Below are positions 36,670 through 48,904 of a DNA stretch of 64,000 bases, piece after piece. The DNA comes from Anisus vortex. Its lineage: Eukaryota; Mollusca; Gastropoda; Planorbidae. The stretch lies in contig OX421495.1 in the NCBI GenBank assembly GCA_949126835.1, positions 17,298,079-17,362,078 of the forward strand. The letters run 5' to 3'. Numbering within the stretch: position 1 is the first letter of the stretch; every line of letters begins with the position of its first letter. A model generated the notes under the pieces. The model was not told where the DNA came from. It did no database searches and saw only the letters and a list, made by a program, of their open reading frames with translations. The position numbers and the translations under genes were made by a program.

Positions 36670-37540
36670 TGGTGACAGTATTTTCTTGATTTAATGTAGA
36701 ACCATAAGAGCAATTGAAGGCTATTCCACTATTGACAATGGAGGCTATTGCCCACTTTCAAGGAAAAGGATTAAATTAAATGCGATTTATTCGATAACTA
36801 ATTTTAATCTATAAGTTTTCAATATTAAATTTTAAAAATATTTAATAAAAAGGACAAAGCGTCGAATTGAAAATTAAATTGCGAATGCTTACTTAGAAAA
36901 ATACGAGCTAAAAATAACGACAATAGTGCAAAAAGCTAAATTTGTTCACAAGTCCTAACTAATAACAATGACTTACATTAAAGTTCCTGCAATATTTTCA
37001 TTCTTTTCGAAAAGTTTAACCATTGCAGAGTTAAATCTAAACTTTGGAAAATTTCGTATGTTTTCGTCGAAGAAACAGAAGCTTCAGGTAACCGAAATTA
37101 GAAATGATTAGAAAACAAAATATTTTGTTAGTTAACCCTCACTTAAATTTCATTTAGATTTAGACTTGAGTTAGAGACTAGCCTAGTCTTAGTAGTTGAC
37201 TCAGACTTAGGCCTACTCACTACTTAGTTAGCATACTGTCAGGAATAAGCATACTGTCAGGAACTACTAACTCAGTAACTTTCAGTGTCAATTTGTGATA
37301 AATAAAACTTAGACTTAGTGACTTAGTGTCTTAGTAGTAATAGTAGTATAGTAGGCCTACTTAATCTTAGGTCTTAGGACCTACTAAGACTAAAGACCTA
37401 TATGACTAAGACCTAAGTATCTTTAGTCTAGACTTATACTTATACTAGTTACCAGTACTACTAGTAATGGCAATGGTAACTAGATTAGTTTAAATGTAGT
37501 TGTAGTATCAATATATATAATTACGGTGAGTCTGTTTATA
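36670..37540. other. Gene-free AT-rich spacer
   Basis: No exon recognised. From about 37,140 onward the sequence is built from short repeated ACTTAG, CTTAGT and TAGTA words, giving cryptic simplicity without a clean unit. Confidence 0.5.
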
Positions 37541-37544
37541 TGTT

Positions 37545-37570
37545 TGTATATATATATATATATATATTTA

Positions 37571-37605
<35 letters not shown>
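37545..37605. repeat. TA/TTTA microsatellite
   Basis: Alternating TATATA tracts interrupted by TTTATTTATTTA. It borders the inverted-repeat element that starts immediately downstream. Confidence 0.85.
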
Positions 37606-37619
37606 GTTTGTTCGCTATA

Positions 37620-38700
37620 GGCTCCTAAGCCGTTTGACCAAAACTTAAATGGGTAATACTTTGGTTCAGCTGCCTCACGAAAAGTAGGGTTCTAAAAAAT
37701 TCCAACTGAAAATTTTTTCGCGTGGATCTATTCTATTGATAAGTGTCTTAGGAAAAGCGGCAGACTATTGAAAATGAAAAAAAAAAAATTTTTTCATCAA
37801 AATAAAATTCATTTCAATTGTGTTTACCAAAGGCTTGTGACGTCACACAGCCATGAAACACGATACATGAATGAATTCTGCAGCGATTCCTATGACACTC
37901 ATCAATAGGTCCTAATACGAAAATTTTCAGTCGGAATTTCTTAGAACCGATACCGAAAAGGGAAAAGGGGCAAAATAGCACGAAATGAATACAAAAATAA
38001 AATTATTCTTACCGTATTTCATATGAAATAACACAAAAAGACACAAAATCCTATTGTTCTTTCTTCCCTACTTGTTGAGACCACCTAGTGTCTTGTTGCG
38101 CATGCGTGCCATGTGCTTTTCTAGATTACTACTTCCTGTCCCAAGATATGGCCAGGTTGGCTATGTTGTAACCTAACCGATAGTAATCATAAACAAATAC
38201 TTAGAAAGCTTAGAAACTAACCTATAGTAATCATTAACAAATACTTCGAAAGCTTAGAAACTAACCTATAGTAATCATTAACAAATACTTAGAAAGCTTA
38301 GAAAGTAACCTATAGTAATCATTAACAAATACTTAGAAAGCTAAGAAACTAACCGATAGTGGGGGGAAAATCTGGTCCGAGAAGCATGTAGCACATGTGT
38401 GCGTGTGATATTATAGGGATAAAAGAAAAAATAAATAAAAATAAACAAATCGAAGGGACGTAACAAAATTTAACACAAAAAGCTCAAGGGAAGTAATTAT
38501 TTTTAATAAAACATGCAAAATTACAAAATTTCCCACATGAAATAAAAATCACACAAATGGAACCGCTCAATGAAACCTAGATTTTTGTATTCAGGACAAA
38601 AAGATCTTTAAATTGATATATGGCACTTAGAAAAACTCCGTGAGGCAGTTAAACCAAAGTATAGCCCTTAAATGTATAAATTGGAAAGGTCCTCCAAAAG
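37620..38700. mobile_element. Inverted-repeat-bounded non-autonomous element with mosaic arms
   Basis: The left arm carries ACTTAAATGGGTAATACTTT, then GGTTCAGCTGCCTCACG; its reverse complement recurs near 38,640-38,690 (CGTGAGGCAGTTAAACC, then AAAGTATAGCCCTTAAATGT). A second inverted pair, GGTTCTAAAAAATTCCAACT near 37,690 and AGTCGGAATTTCTTAGAACC near 37,930-37,955, lies inside. A 44-bp minisatellite sits between the inner and outer right arms. No open frame. The superfamily is unknown. Confidence 0.6.
38171..38358. repeat. 44-bp minisatellite, about four units
   Basis: Four copies of a unit containing ATAGTAATCATTAACAAATA followed by CTTAGAAAGCTTAGAAACTA. Variation is limited to single bases. 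Confidence 0.9.
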
Positions 38701-38807
38701 ATAGTTTTATTTTATCACTTATGATCATAAATGTGTTGATTTAAAAAATCCAACTATGCAAATAAATATAATGGTACATAGCAAATGGCCACTTCCGTTC
38801 ATTTACT

Positions 38808-41800
38808 ATGTTGAACGCGAGATTCACTATGTTGAACGCAAGGGTCTTTTCGGGTTTTCCCAATTCTACTGTTGTTTTTTTAATGTGGCGAGACCTTTTT
38901 TTAAAAGTTACGCACCGCAATTTGGTAGTCAGTTGAGTCAGATATTGAGACAGTAGCCGCCTTTAGATTTAGATAAAAGTGAAGCAGAGTCGAGTTGAGA
39001 CAGAGCAAGAGTACGGTAGTGGTCGGTAGCCTAATTACCTAATAGTTTTATAATATCTAGGCCTAATTTTTTGTAGTCAACTAATTCAACTACTAAGGAC
39101 TAAGGCTAAGGCAGCTTACTTTATAATATGCTATAAATATATAGATTTAAGTGATTTAAGGATTATATTATTATCGTCTATAGGCTAGGACTAAAGGGCT
39201 AGGCCTATAGAATACGGTAATCTTGAACCATAACGAGGCATGCTTTGCCAGATTTATTAAAAACTTTAGAGTCATTCTTAATGTTCGCATACCTTTTTTT
39301 ACCATCTTACCACCTTTTCATTGTTTAAGAAATTTTTCATTTTCATACTTTTTTAAATCTATACTATAAATCATGTGACGTCTCTTAAGTCTGTTTGCAT
39401 GTGTTGGAGAAATATAATTTATTATTAGGCCTATGCTTTCTGTTCGCGATAAACTCATTGTCATTTTGGAATAAAATACTGTAGTCAAGCAATACAGACT
39501 AAAAAAAAGGTGTTTAATAAAACATTTGGAGCTTTAGTTGTTAAACATTGTTTTGACAATATAGGCCTAGTAGATGTTCATCAAAATGTTAATGTTTATT
39601 TTATTATTAGGTTGGAGATCAATTACCCAATGTCTACCTATATGAAGGTACTCCTGCAAATGCAATTTCTGCAGTGGACTTGTACAAAGGCAAGAAAGGT
39701 GTTATGTTTGGCGTTGTTGGCGCTTTTACTCCTGGTTGTACAAATGTAAGTTGCACTAGTTTAAATACAACTTACTATGATACAATTTCGGAGGTTCAGG
39801 TGTAAATCTGCAAACTTCCTAACCTGAAATGTACAGCTTCCAAACTATGATGGAATATTTAAAATATTTTTTTCTCTGAACCTCTGAACAGCCTATGGGG
39901 GAAATTAAGGCTGTGTGTGTTCAGTATTGAAACAGTACTTAGAAGAGATTTGACTTAAATATGGTATTGTTACAACTACTATATAGATCTTCTAAGTGGT
40001 CCGAGTATTGTAGATGATGTTCTAAAGTCTCATTCGTCCTAGGGTTGACATTGTATTTAATTTTATTTATTCTTCATCAATACACTCTCTCCTCACTAAA
40101 CCAGCACTGGTAGATATTGGTATTCTGAACTTGGTGGTTAAAAATATATATTATATTGCAAATAACGATACAGTAACTTGACAATAGTAACGAGGGTGTA
40201 AATTGTTCATTCAGTAGAATCTTTAATCCTTAAAAAAGCCAATTCTTGTAAATATATGTATATACAATAACTATGTACAGCCACAATAGAATAGAGCTAA
40301 TACAAGCGTCAGTAACTATGTATAGTCACAATAGAATAGAGCTAACACAAGCGTCAGTAACTATGTATAGTCTCAATAGAATAGAGCTAACACAAGGGTC
40401 ATAAAGAGACTGCATAAAAAACCTCTCTTCGTTCAGAAAGAACTAACTCAGAAAAAAAACTAACCTTTTAAGCGCGCAAGGCCTTATATACTGTTTAAGA
40501 AGAGCTGTGGGATAAGCCCATTACGAGAGGGGTAAAATGTTGGTACCTATTACTTAGCCCATAATAAAAGACGATTGTTTTAAGGCAGCGGTTCCCAAAC
40601 TGGGGGGCGCGACCCCCTTGTGGGTCGAATTACCATTTCGCGGGGGTCGCCAAAGACCTTCGGAAAACGTATGTATTTGATGGTCCTAGGAGCCGAAACA
40701 CAGTTCATCTTTCCGTCTCCAAGCGAGTCCACCTACATGCAGATACATCCGCATACGTGTAGGTTACTTGGCATAATGACATCAATACAGGTGTATGTGA
40801 CAAGGTCGGCACCATAATGCACGTATGCGGACCAGTAACACGTCTGTAGAGAGTTTTGTTAAAATGCCTCTTCTCTGTTAAAATCAGCCATTGTGTTAAA
40901 AGCAGTAGGCCTAGTATTGGCGATAAAACGACTGACACTTCATGAATATTTTGGAATTTAGTGTAGATTCTGTTCGGTCAGGATTTCAAAATAATTAGTG
41001 ACCAAAAGTAATCGGAGCTCACTTTATGATACATGGACAAATATTAGCAACAAAGACATTGTCGCACCAGTTAAAAGAAGTAATATAAAGCGTCATAAGT
41101 TTTTGTAAAAACAAGATCTTTAAACACACGACTGTTTTCGCAATTGTGCAACGAGTATGATGCTCCGAAAATATAACATGCCTTAATTTATTTAAAAAGA
41201 TCCGATCGTTCCAAATGAAATTTAGCTTTTGCATAAAAAAATTTGATGAAAATGAAATGTATATGCTGTCTACTTCAGGCCCCACGAAGAGGGCGTGTGT
41301 GTAGTTATTGCGCTGCGCCGGGGCCCATAAGAGTTTATCTTTGTAATATTATTTGTAAGATCAATGCTGAAGTTTAGGAAAAGTTACATTCATTTAAATT
41401 AAAAACTGTACTTGATTAAAGTTTGTGAATAGGCTTGTAAGGTTGTGAATGATATGATTACATTCTAATGGTAATTCTCATGACAATTTCATAAAATGGT
41501 CCACAGACCTTTTAAAAGATTCCTGATTTCTATAAACGTATGTAATGCAAATAAATCATCTAGATTTGACTAGTGTTGAAAAGTGGGATTGAACCGCACT
41601 TTTTTTTCTCATGCGGCTCCTGGTCTACTTTATCTGCTTTCTTTGAAAAACATGACAAAATGATTACGATGATAAATTCTGTGAAATAACACTTTCACAT
41701 GCTTGCAGCCGAAATTTCATGATACTTTCCAAATCTACCTGACACTACATATCTATGTACTTGCCAGAAGCCCATTCATATTCAAAGTTTAAGATATTCA

Positions 41801-44800
41801 TGAGAAAGCACAAAGTTCATTGAGCGTTTTAACAACGATGCATAGAGAACTAATTTCTCTATAATGCTAGGTACAAAATTATGAATTAAATGTTTGCAGT
41901 CATAAACTATTTTGACTGAGATTGTGTTGCGCCATTTCTTCCATTTCCAACAAAATATCTTAGTAAACATGCTTTTCCACCTTGTTGGTTATCAAGTCTA
42001 AACACAGTAGACTTATTGTTGGAGGTGAACTGCTTAGTTGTGCTCTTGCGAAGACTGTCCCAAGAATTTCTGAACCGATGAGAAATACGCAATGTCAACC
42101 ATCACAATAGCTGACGTTCCTGTTGTAATTAGAAACATAGGCCTAAGCCTAAACTTATACCGGTATTTTGCAATATTTAATGACATTTGTTTTTATGTCT
42201 TTTTTTTTAAAAATGATTAATCGCTATGCTTTAATTAGGTTCAATTTGTAACAATAAAAATACATTGTGCAAATTAGATATTTACATTACAATTCATAAC
42301 AGTCCCAAAATGCAGTAATAAACTAGAAACTAAATAATAATTTTTTTATGGGGGGGGGGGGGGATCGCCAAAGCATGATAAACTGTAGAAAGGGGTCGCG
42401 GCCTAAAAAAGTTTGGGAACCACTGTTTCAAGGGGATCTCCCCTGTACGTTAAATAATGAGCTATTCCCAGATTTTGCACTCCTCTCTTAAGTAAATTAG
42501 ATTCAGCTCCAGTTCCTCCCACAGCACTCGCGATGGAGAGAGACAGTAAGTGAGGTGTGTTCCAATACTGTGACAGTATAGACTATAGTAACATACATTT
42601 TCAAAATGCTGGTCCATTAAAAATTGAAATTAAGTCAATTAACTGCTATAATTTTGTTTCATTTAAAAACGTTCTTTTTATTTAAAATTGTAGCTAAAGG
42701 TTGCATGTCAGGAATATATGAAAACACATTGAGTGAAAGAGAAAGAAATTAGAAAGGAAATAGCTTTTGTTGTCATTAATTGTTGGTATTTTCAAACCAG
42801 TTTATCTAATTGGGTTAGGTTTATTTATTTAAAATAACAAAGTCTGCAACATACAAGATATCTTAAAAATATCTTTCCTTGGAAGTTTAGAGTAACTGGA
42901 TTTACTGAATATCTTTTTCCCTGTAACCTTAGTAGTCTATAGCGAACAAGCAAATAAACTCCAGAAAGTTTAAATGTTAATTGTTGTTTTTATTCTCTGT
43001 ACTCTTTTAGTCACACATACCAGATTATCTTTCTCTTCATGAAAAGTTCAAGGTAACTTATGTTCTTATTATTCTTTTTATAATGGTAAAATTATATGAA
43101 TCTATTTATGTAATTAATGCCTTTTATAAATGAGACGGCCAGCCCTGGTATCTATTTGCCGATTATTGTATTTATTTAAATGACTGTTTTTGTATTATAT
43201 GAATATACATCACTTTCTCTGATACTACTTCTCACCTGAGATTTTTTAATGAACTTAACACCTAATACTTACAAGGCAAAACTTTAAAAAATTAGCTTGG
43301 AATAAGTTTAAAGTGTGGAAGTATTTTATCATAATAAAGAAAGTTCCAATATTTTAGTATACATTTTTAAAAAATGGTTCAAAGTCTGGCATTATTTTTT
43401 TTTTAATTATGCAATTAAAATTCTGTAATTGTTAATTTTCTCGTTTATATTTTGTAAAATACTAAAGTTTAATTTTGTTTTCTTATTGCAGGAGGAAGGC
43501 TATATGATTTCTTGTGTCTCTGTCAATGATCCTTTTGTGATGGATGCCTGGGGGAAGAGCACACATGCTGATGGAAAGGTGGTTAAACATTTTTTAAAGC
43601 AATTTGTTTATTTATTGCTTAGTAACCAGTTTGATAAAAATGAAGTATATCAATATAATGTTTCTTTACCTCCTGTTTGCAGATTCGAATGCTTGCAGAC
43701 CCTCGGGGAGAATTCACTAAAGCTATTGGTATGGAATTGGACTGTAAGCAAATTTTGGGAGGCTTTCGATCACAAAAGTGAGTCATTTCTTTTTCTCATA
43801 TGGAGCGTTTGCAATAGGCGTGGCTTAGGTTTCTAGATGATGTAACTAAGTAAATAGGAGCCATGATAGTGATCATGTTGAATAATTTGTCTATTTTACA
43901 GGCACAATATAAGGAATTTGTTTGCATAAATCTTAATATTTAACTGTGATCCTAGTCCTTAGTAGTCCGTCCACGAAGTAAACAAGATTTGAGGCTTTTA
44001 TAGGTTTTCAATAGCTCTTTTGAAACTTTGTACAGCATACCTTATGCTTTATTTTTAGATGGTAAGTTAAGGTAGGCTAACTTTTGACAATCGCCATCTT
44101 CAATTAAATATTCTGCACTTACGGAACCTATTCCATTGATTTTTAATGGTTTAAATTTTAGCTTTGAATGTCAATTGTCATTGCATGACAGTGTTTTATA
44201 TATTTTTACGTCATATTGTTGGAATGATGATATTTAAAAATAAAACCTTCTTTAGCCTATAGTAATACAGCTGTCATTTGCCACTAGACAAAGTAAACAA
44301 ACTTTTTGTCACGTGATTGCAAATGCTCTATTGACAGTGCAAAAAGTATTCATAAAGTTATTTTTTTTAGACCCCTACTGTTCTACTTTTATGTTTGGTT
44401 GGTTAATGCTAAACTTTTTTCTTTGTCCTATGTTTGTAAAGATTTGAATTACTAATTAGCTATATATTTTTTTAGCCAAGAGAATTATATCTGTTCTTAG
44501 TTTGTTGCTCAATGTTAAATGCGCTCTGAGCTTACATTATTTTTGTTGGAAGCACTATACAAATAGAATTATTATTATTGTGAATTTTGTTGTTGGTGTA
44601 GCTAGTTACAACATATGTGTAAAAAAAAAAACACTTACTTCGTTAAAAGTGTTCTTTTTTTTTTTTATACCTTTAAAGTTTGTATTTATACATTTTTTTA
44701 TTTCATTTACTGAGATCCATAATTAAATATTTAAAGTAAATTAAAGTAAGACATGCAAAACCGGATAACCATGCAATTTGGATATTTCAGAAAGATATTT

Positions 44801-45076
44801 CTGTTTTTAGATGGACTTATTGTTTATGTACAATTTTGATTTAAAGTCATTTTGTATCTTATTGTATTTGTATGCTTTTTTTTTGTTGTTGTTTTTTTTA
44901 CCTACTTTTACATAGTTTTCTGCATTTTTTTTATTTCCCCAAAAAAAAGATATTCCTTGGTTATAGAAGATGGCAAAATCCAAAGTATCAATGTTGATCC
45001 AGAACACACAGGGTTGGCCTGCCTTTTGTGTATCAAGAACATGCGAAGTGCAGATTCACCAGCACCCAAGAGATGA
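38808..45076 (+). CDS. PRDX5: Peroxiredoxin-5 (atypical 2-Cys thioredoxin peroxidase)
   Basis: Six exons: 38,808-38,924; 39,611-39,745; 43,011-43,052; 43,492-43,578; 43,683-43,777; 44,950-45,076. Frames join exactly to give 200 residues (human precursor 214). Family knowledge: PRDX5 reduces peroxides and peroxynitrite in mitochondria, peroxisomes and cytosol. Matches: [16 protein letters not shown], the active-site block GAFTPGCTN with the peroxidatic cysteine, [37 protein letters not shown], and [20 protein letters not shown] followed by ACLLC, where the first cysteine is at the resolving position. The exon 1 model gives an Arg-bearing, Asp/Glu-poor start ([16 protein letters not shown]) suited to a mitochondrial presequence, but its donor (GTAGTC) is weak, so the N-terminus is less certain. 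The active-site proline of the PxxxTxxC motif is valine here. The C-terminus extends past the family's usual SQL-type end and terminates in APKR, without an obvious peroxisomal signal. Intron 2 carries a 1.84-kb hAT relic. Confidence 0.9.
40268..40400. repeat. 45-bp minisatellite, about three units, in PRDX5 intron 2
   Basis: Three copies of a unit containing TAACTATGTATAGTCACAAT followed by AGAATAGAGCTAACACAAGC. It is unrelated in sequence to the 45-bp array at 16,786. Confidence 0.9.
40586..42425. mobile_element. hAT transposon relic (1.84 kb) in PRDX5 intron 2
   Basis: The left end CAGCGGTTCCCAAACT and right end AGTTTGGGAACCACTG are inverted repeats with one mismatch. The flanks TTTTAAGG (40,578-40,585) and TTTCAAGG (42,426-42,433) form an 8-bp target duplication with one change. 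GGGTCGC and GCGACCC motifs lie just inside each end, as in a widespread hAT group. Minus-strand open frames inside are short and no transposase motif survives. Confidence 0.92.
44503..44580 (+). mobile_element. L2-type LINE/SINE 3' tail in PRDX5 intron 5
   Basis: AAATGCGCTCTGAGCTTA, then GGAAGCACTATACAAATAGA and an ATTATTATT tail. This layout (GCGCTYTGAG...GCACTATACAAAT plus ATT repeats) matches the conserved 3' end shared by L2-type LINEs and their SINEs in many animals. Confidence 0.6.
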
Positions 45077-48000
45077 TAATTTTACATTTGGTCTTGCTTG
45101 TAGCTCCATGTTGTAACGTCTGTCTGCTCTGACAACAAGTTTGTTTTGATAAGAATCTTGTATTCATTTAATCAAATCAGTGCTCTGAAAATAGCACAGA
45201 CAATATATCATTACAAGGGACAAGGAAAAGATTAATATATACCTATGATATTTTTTTAAAGTAAATAACTGATATTATAATTACCTATTATTAATTCCTA
45301 AACTGTAATGTAATATTTTTTTTTGCAATATCACCTCAAAAGTTAGATTACCAATGTCACTGAAATGTTACAAAATTTGTAAAATTACAAATTAATACTT
45401 TTGGTATTTTGAAAAAAAAAAAAAAGTAATTGAAGAAATATTAGTCATACATGAAAAAAATCCAAAACTTGCGTGCATTTAGGGTTGGGTCACAGAGCAG
45501 CGGATGAATTTCCTAACAGTTTAAACATTTAAAATGTGATTGTTTAAATATTCTAATTCTAGATCTTTTGTACATAAAATGTTAAACTTGAATTTTCAGT
45601 CTCAGAGAAACTGTATGCATGATTACCATTTTAAAAAAAAAAAGGTAATTTCATTGACTTGTACTTGTATCTATTCTAAAGTTGTGTCTTAGTCACCATT
45701 TTTTTTAACATCTTATGTTAGCTTTTTTCCAATAGTTTTAACTACAAACTAGCCAGTGACAAAGAAAACTTTGCAAATGAGTTTCTTTGTATGTAAGTAA
45801 GTTTGGCAGAGTTGATATAAAGTAGATAAGTGGGATTGTGTTGTAATTAAACATGTGTAAAAAGGGGCTGCAAAGGCAATGTTTAAATGTAAGGTACAGC
45901 AGTGGCTTACATAAATTGGTTTTCATGCCATTGGTGGTCCTATAACATAGTACAGTATGGCAAACTGGCACTTGGTTAGTAGAGTATAGCATGGCAAACT
46001 GGCACTTGGTTAGTACAGTATAGCATGGCAAACTGGCACTTGGTTAGTACAGTATAGCATGGCAAACTGGCACTTGGTTAGTACAGTATAGCATGGCAAA
46101 CTGGCACTTGGTTCTGCTCTTAACATTTTACATAAATTTAAGAAACCATTCGATCGCTTTGTGGAGCAATCAAATGGTTGAATGAATCTAGAAAAAAAAA
46201 ACATACACCATGGGGACCACCACACACCTAATACATTTACATATTTAACAATTGCCACACTGCTCTAAACAAAGGGTCATAATAGTACACAATTAACAGT
46301 GCGGACATTAAAAAAAATAAAATTGAATGAATTAGTTTAACTATAATTTTTAGAAATTGAATGTAAAAGTAAAAGAATATATTAGAAAATTACAAATTTT
46401 ATTACAGAGAGGTCAAAGGGTAACTAAAAATTGAAAAGTGAAGATATTATTCCTCTTCTTTTTTTTTTAATTTAATTTTACTTTACTTAGAATTAGTATT
46501 TTGTTGCTAATATTTTGCAAAATGATTAATTGCTTTTCATAAATTTTCTTCATGAACTTTCTTTTTTACACAGACCCTAGTCAGTATATAAATATATAAT
46601 ATGTAATAGGAGGTTTTATCTACATATTTAATATAAAATAACATTTCATTGAAGGAAAAAGTCCCTTTTTGTATGTCTAATTAACTAATTACGAAGAAAA
46701 CAACAAAGTTAATTAGTAAGTTACTTATTAATAAAGAGGTATGATGTATTTAACTGTCATAAATATACCAGTGGGTAAAATATATTTCTGGCATTCATGT
46801 TATAAAAAGAATTTGCCTAATTTCAATCCTGTGTAAAAATGTTTTTGAACTTCTTTTTATTTTTTCCCAATGAACCAATGTGAAGGTATTATGTTTGAAA
46901 TAAATGGATGCAATTTAAAAAGGAAGTTCAAGAAATCTGACATTGAAAAATAAAGGGTTTTTTTCAAGCTGAATCTCAAAATAAATTTTTTTTAGTAAGC
47001 AGATTAATTATTGCTAGGTGAATAGTATAATTCATTATGAAATCTCATTTTTTTATATTTTTTTTTCAATTAAGTTTGACTAGCAGATGGCTGAAAGGTT
47101 AAATATGTGATTTTAAATCCTTATAAATTATCGCAAACCTTTTTTGCTGTAAATACTCTTAGAGCTCGTTTTTTGTTGTTGTATGAATTTAAAGTAAATT
47201 TTGTGCTTCATTTTGTTTTACTTTTCAATAATGTATCTTCAGGTACCCGGTATAAAGAAAAAAAAAAGAATTGACTTTACTGTTTACTAATATATAATAT
47301 CAGGTTATTGTATTGTACAAGGCCAGATTAAGAGACTATAAAGTACAAATCATTTAGAGGTTACTTTGAATTAGTGAGAAAATAAAGAAATTTGAATGTT
47401 CTATCTTTGCTGCAATTTGTGTGTGTATGTTTGCAGTTCTATGTATGATTCTTAGTAACAAAAAGAAAAACAGTGTTGACAAAATTAAATCATGCCAAGT
47501 ATTGACCTCCAGCCAATCTTTAGCCTCATAGGAATTTTCTGTATACAAAAATTAAGCCTACTGCACACTTTTAAAAGGGTTATCATTTACTTTTTTATAT
47601 ACAGCTACAGTTCATATGTGCTGAGAAAATACATATTATTTTCCCTTTGGGAAACTTTGATTTGTCAAAACTTTTTAGACACTGGGCTGTCATTTTTTTG
47701 TTTCCTTACATAAATCTATGTTGTGTGATCCCTTGTTTGGATTGGCCTTCACCAAATAAATGATTTGCCCAACTTGAATTGTGTGTTTCTCTTATTAATT
47801 ATTGTTACAGTTAATGTTTTTCTTCTAAGTGTTTATTTGGTATGCTGACATTACTATTACAGTAGATTCTATTATAATATTGCATCTAATAGGCTATTTT
47901 ATGGGGGAACAAAAAGGACACCTTAGAAATAGACCATATTACATTGAAAAGCGCCACTAATGATTTTTATTTTATTGTTGTTACAGACGAAGGTTTATTC

Positions 48001-48900
48001 TGTGACTGGTCGATTAGAGAAATAGAGCTACTAACATTATGAATGTGAATGATTATGTCAAGAAGGATATAGTACTAGTACGGTATATTTTCAGGGGGCC
48101 TCTTTACGTTAATTATATAGGTTGGTGAAAAGAAAACACGATACAGAGTTATAGGCCCTAACTTGAATTTAAATATATTGTTTTTGGCCTATCAACGGAG
48201 CTACTATACGTAAGCTTAGGCTTAATATGATAAGGTGTGCCTACTGTAAAACTTTACATTGCTCCTAAACTTACCATAGTTATTTAAATATCAATGTACT
48301 GAATGAAAATAGAGTGAAAGCTTTCTTTCTCACGCTTAGCTAAGCTAAGGCTTAGTTCAGTAGGAGTTCAGTTAGGAGGTCAGTTAGTCTTGAGTTAGGA
48401 CTAGACGTCAAGACTAGACCTAGCTAAGACTAAATGATAAATCTAGATACAATTTTAACTTAAATTTTAAGGCTCTCTATTACTATTAGTATTAGAGTAG
48501 AGACTCTAACTGAACTCTACTCTAACTATAATTAGTATAATTACTAGGTATAGATTTAGATAGGACTATGTCTATCGTTTACGCGGCTGTCAATATTATT
48601 AGGCAGTATAAATATGACATGATTATGTCTGTCATTATGATAATGATATGCTCCTAAGCTTAAACCATAAGACCATAGTTATTTAAATGTCTAATATCAT
48701 ATTTCAAACAAAAAACATTATTCAAGTATTATGATAATAATTATCTTATAGTTTAGTCTGCTTATGATTACGTTTATAGGCCTAATAATTTTTTTAAATA
48801 GAGTAGGCTATGCTATAGAATATAATAGAATATAGAACTTTTATAGAAGTCTATTTGTTTTTTTACTTTGACTGACTTTTGTTACTTTGTATAAAAAACA
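45077..48900. other. PRDX5 3' UTR and intergenic DNA
   Basis: No exon recognised. Several AATAAA hexamers occur downstream (for example near 46,315 and 46,898), so the PRDX5 transcript end cannot be placed. From about 48,100 the DNA becomes rich in TAG/CTA words. The interval also holds the 34-bp minisatellite below and, near its right end, probably the promoter of the AlkD-like gene. Confidence 0.45.
45949..46113. repeat. 34-bp minisatellite, five units
   Basis: One 29-bp partial and four full 34-bp units, each AGTACAGTATAGCATGGC followed by AAACTGGCACTTGGTT. Units 3-5 are identical and unit 2 differs by one base, indicating recent amplification. Confidence 0.95.
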
Positions 48901-48904
48901 AATG

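Noticed and set aside
46010..46258. Open frames with repeated YTVLTKCQFAML-like units
   Set aside because: They are translations of the 34-bp minisatellite; the unit is not a multiple of three, so frames change between units.
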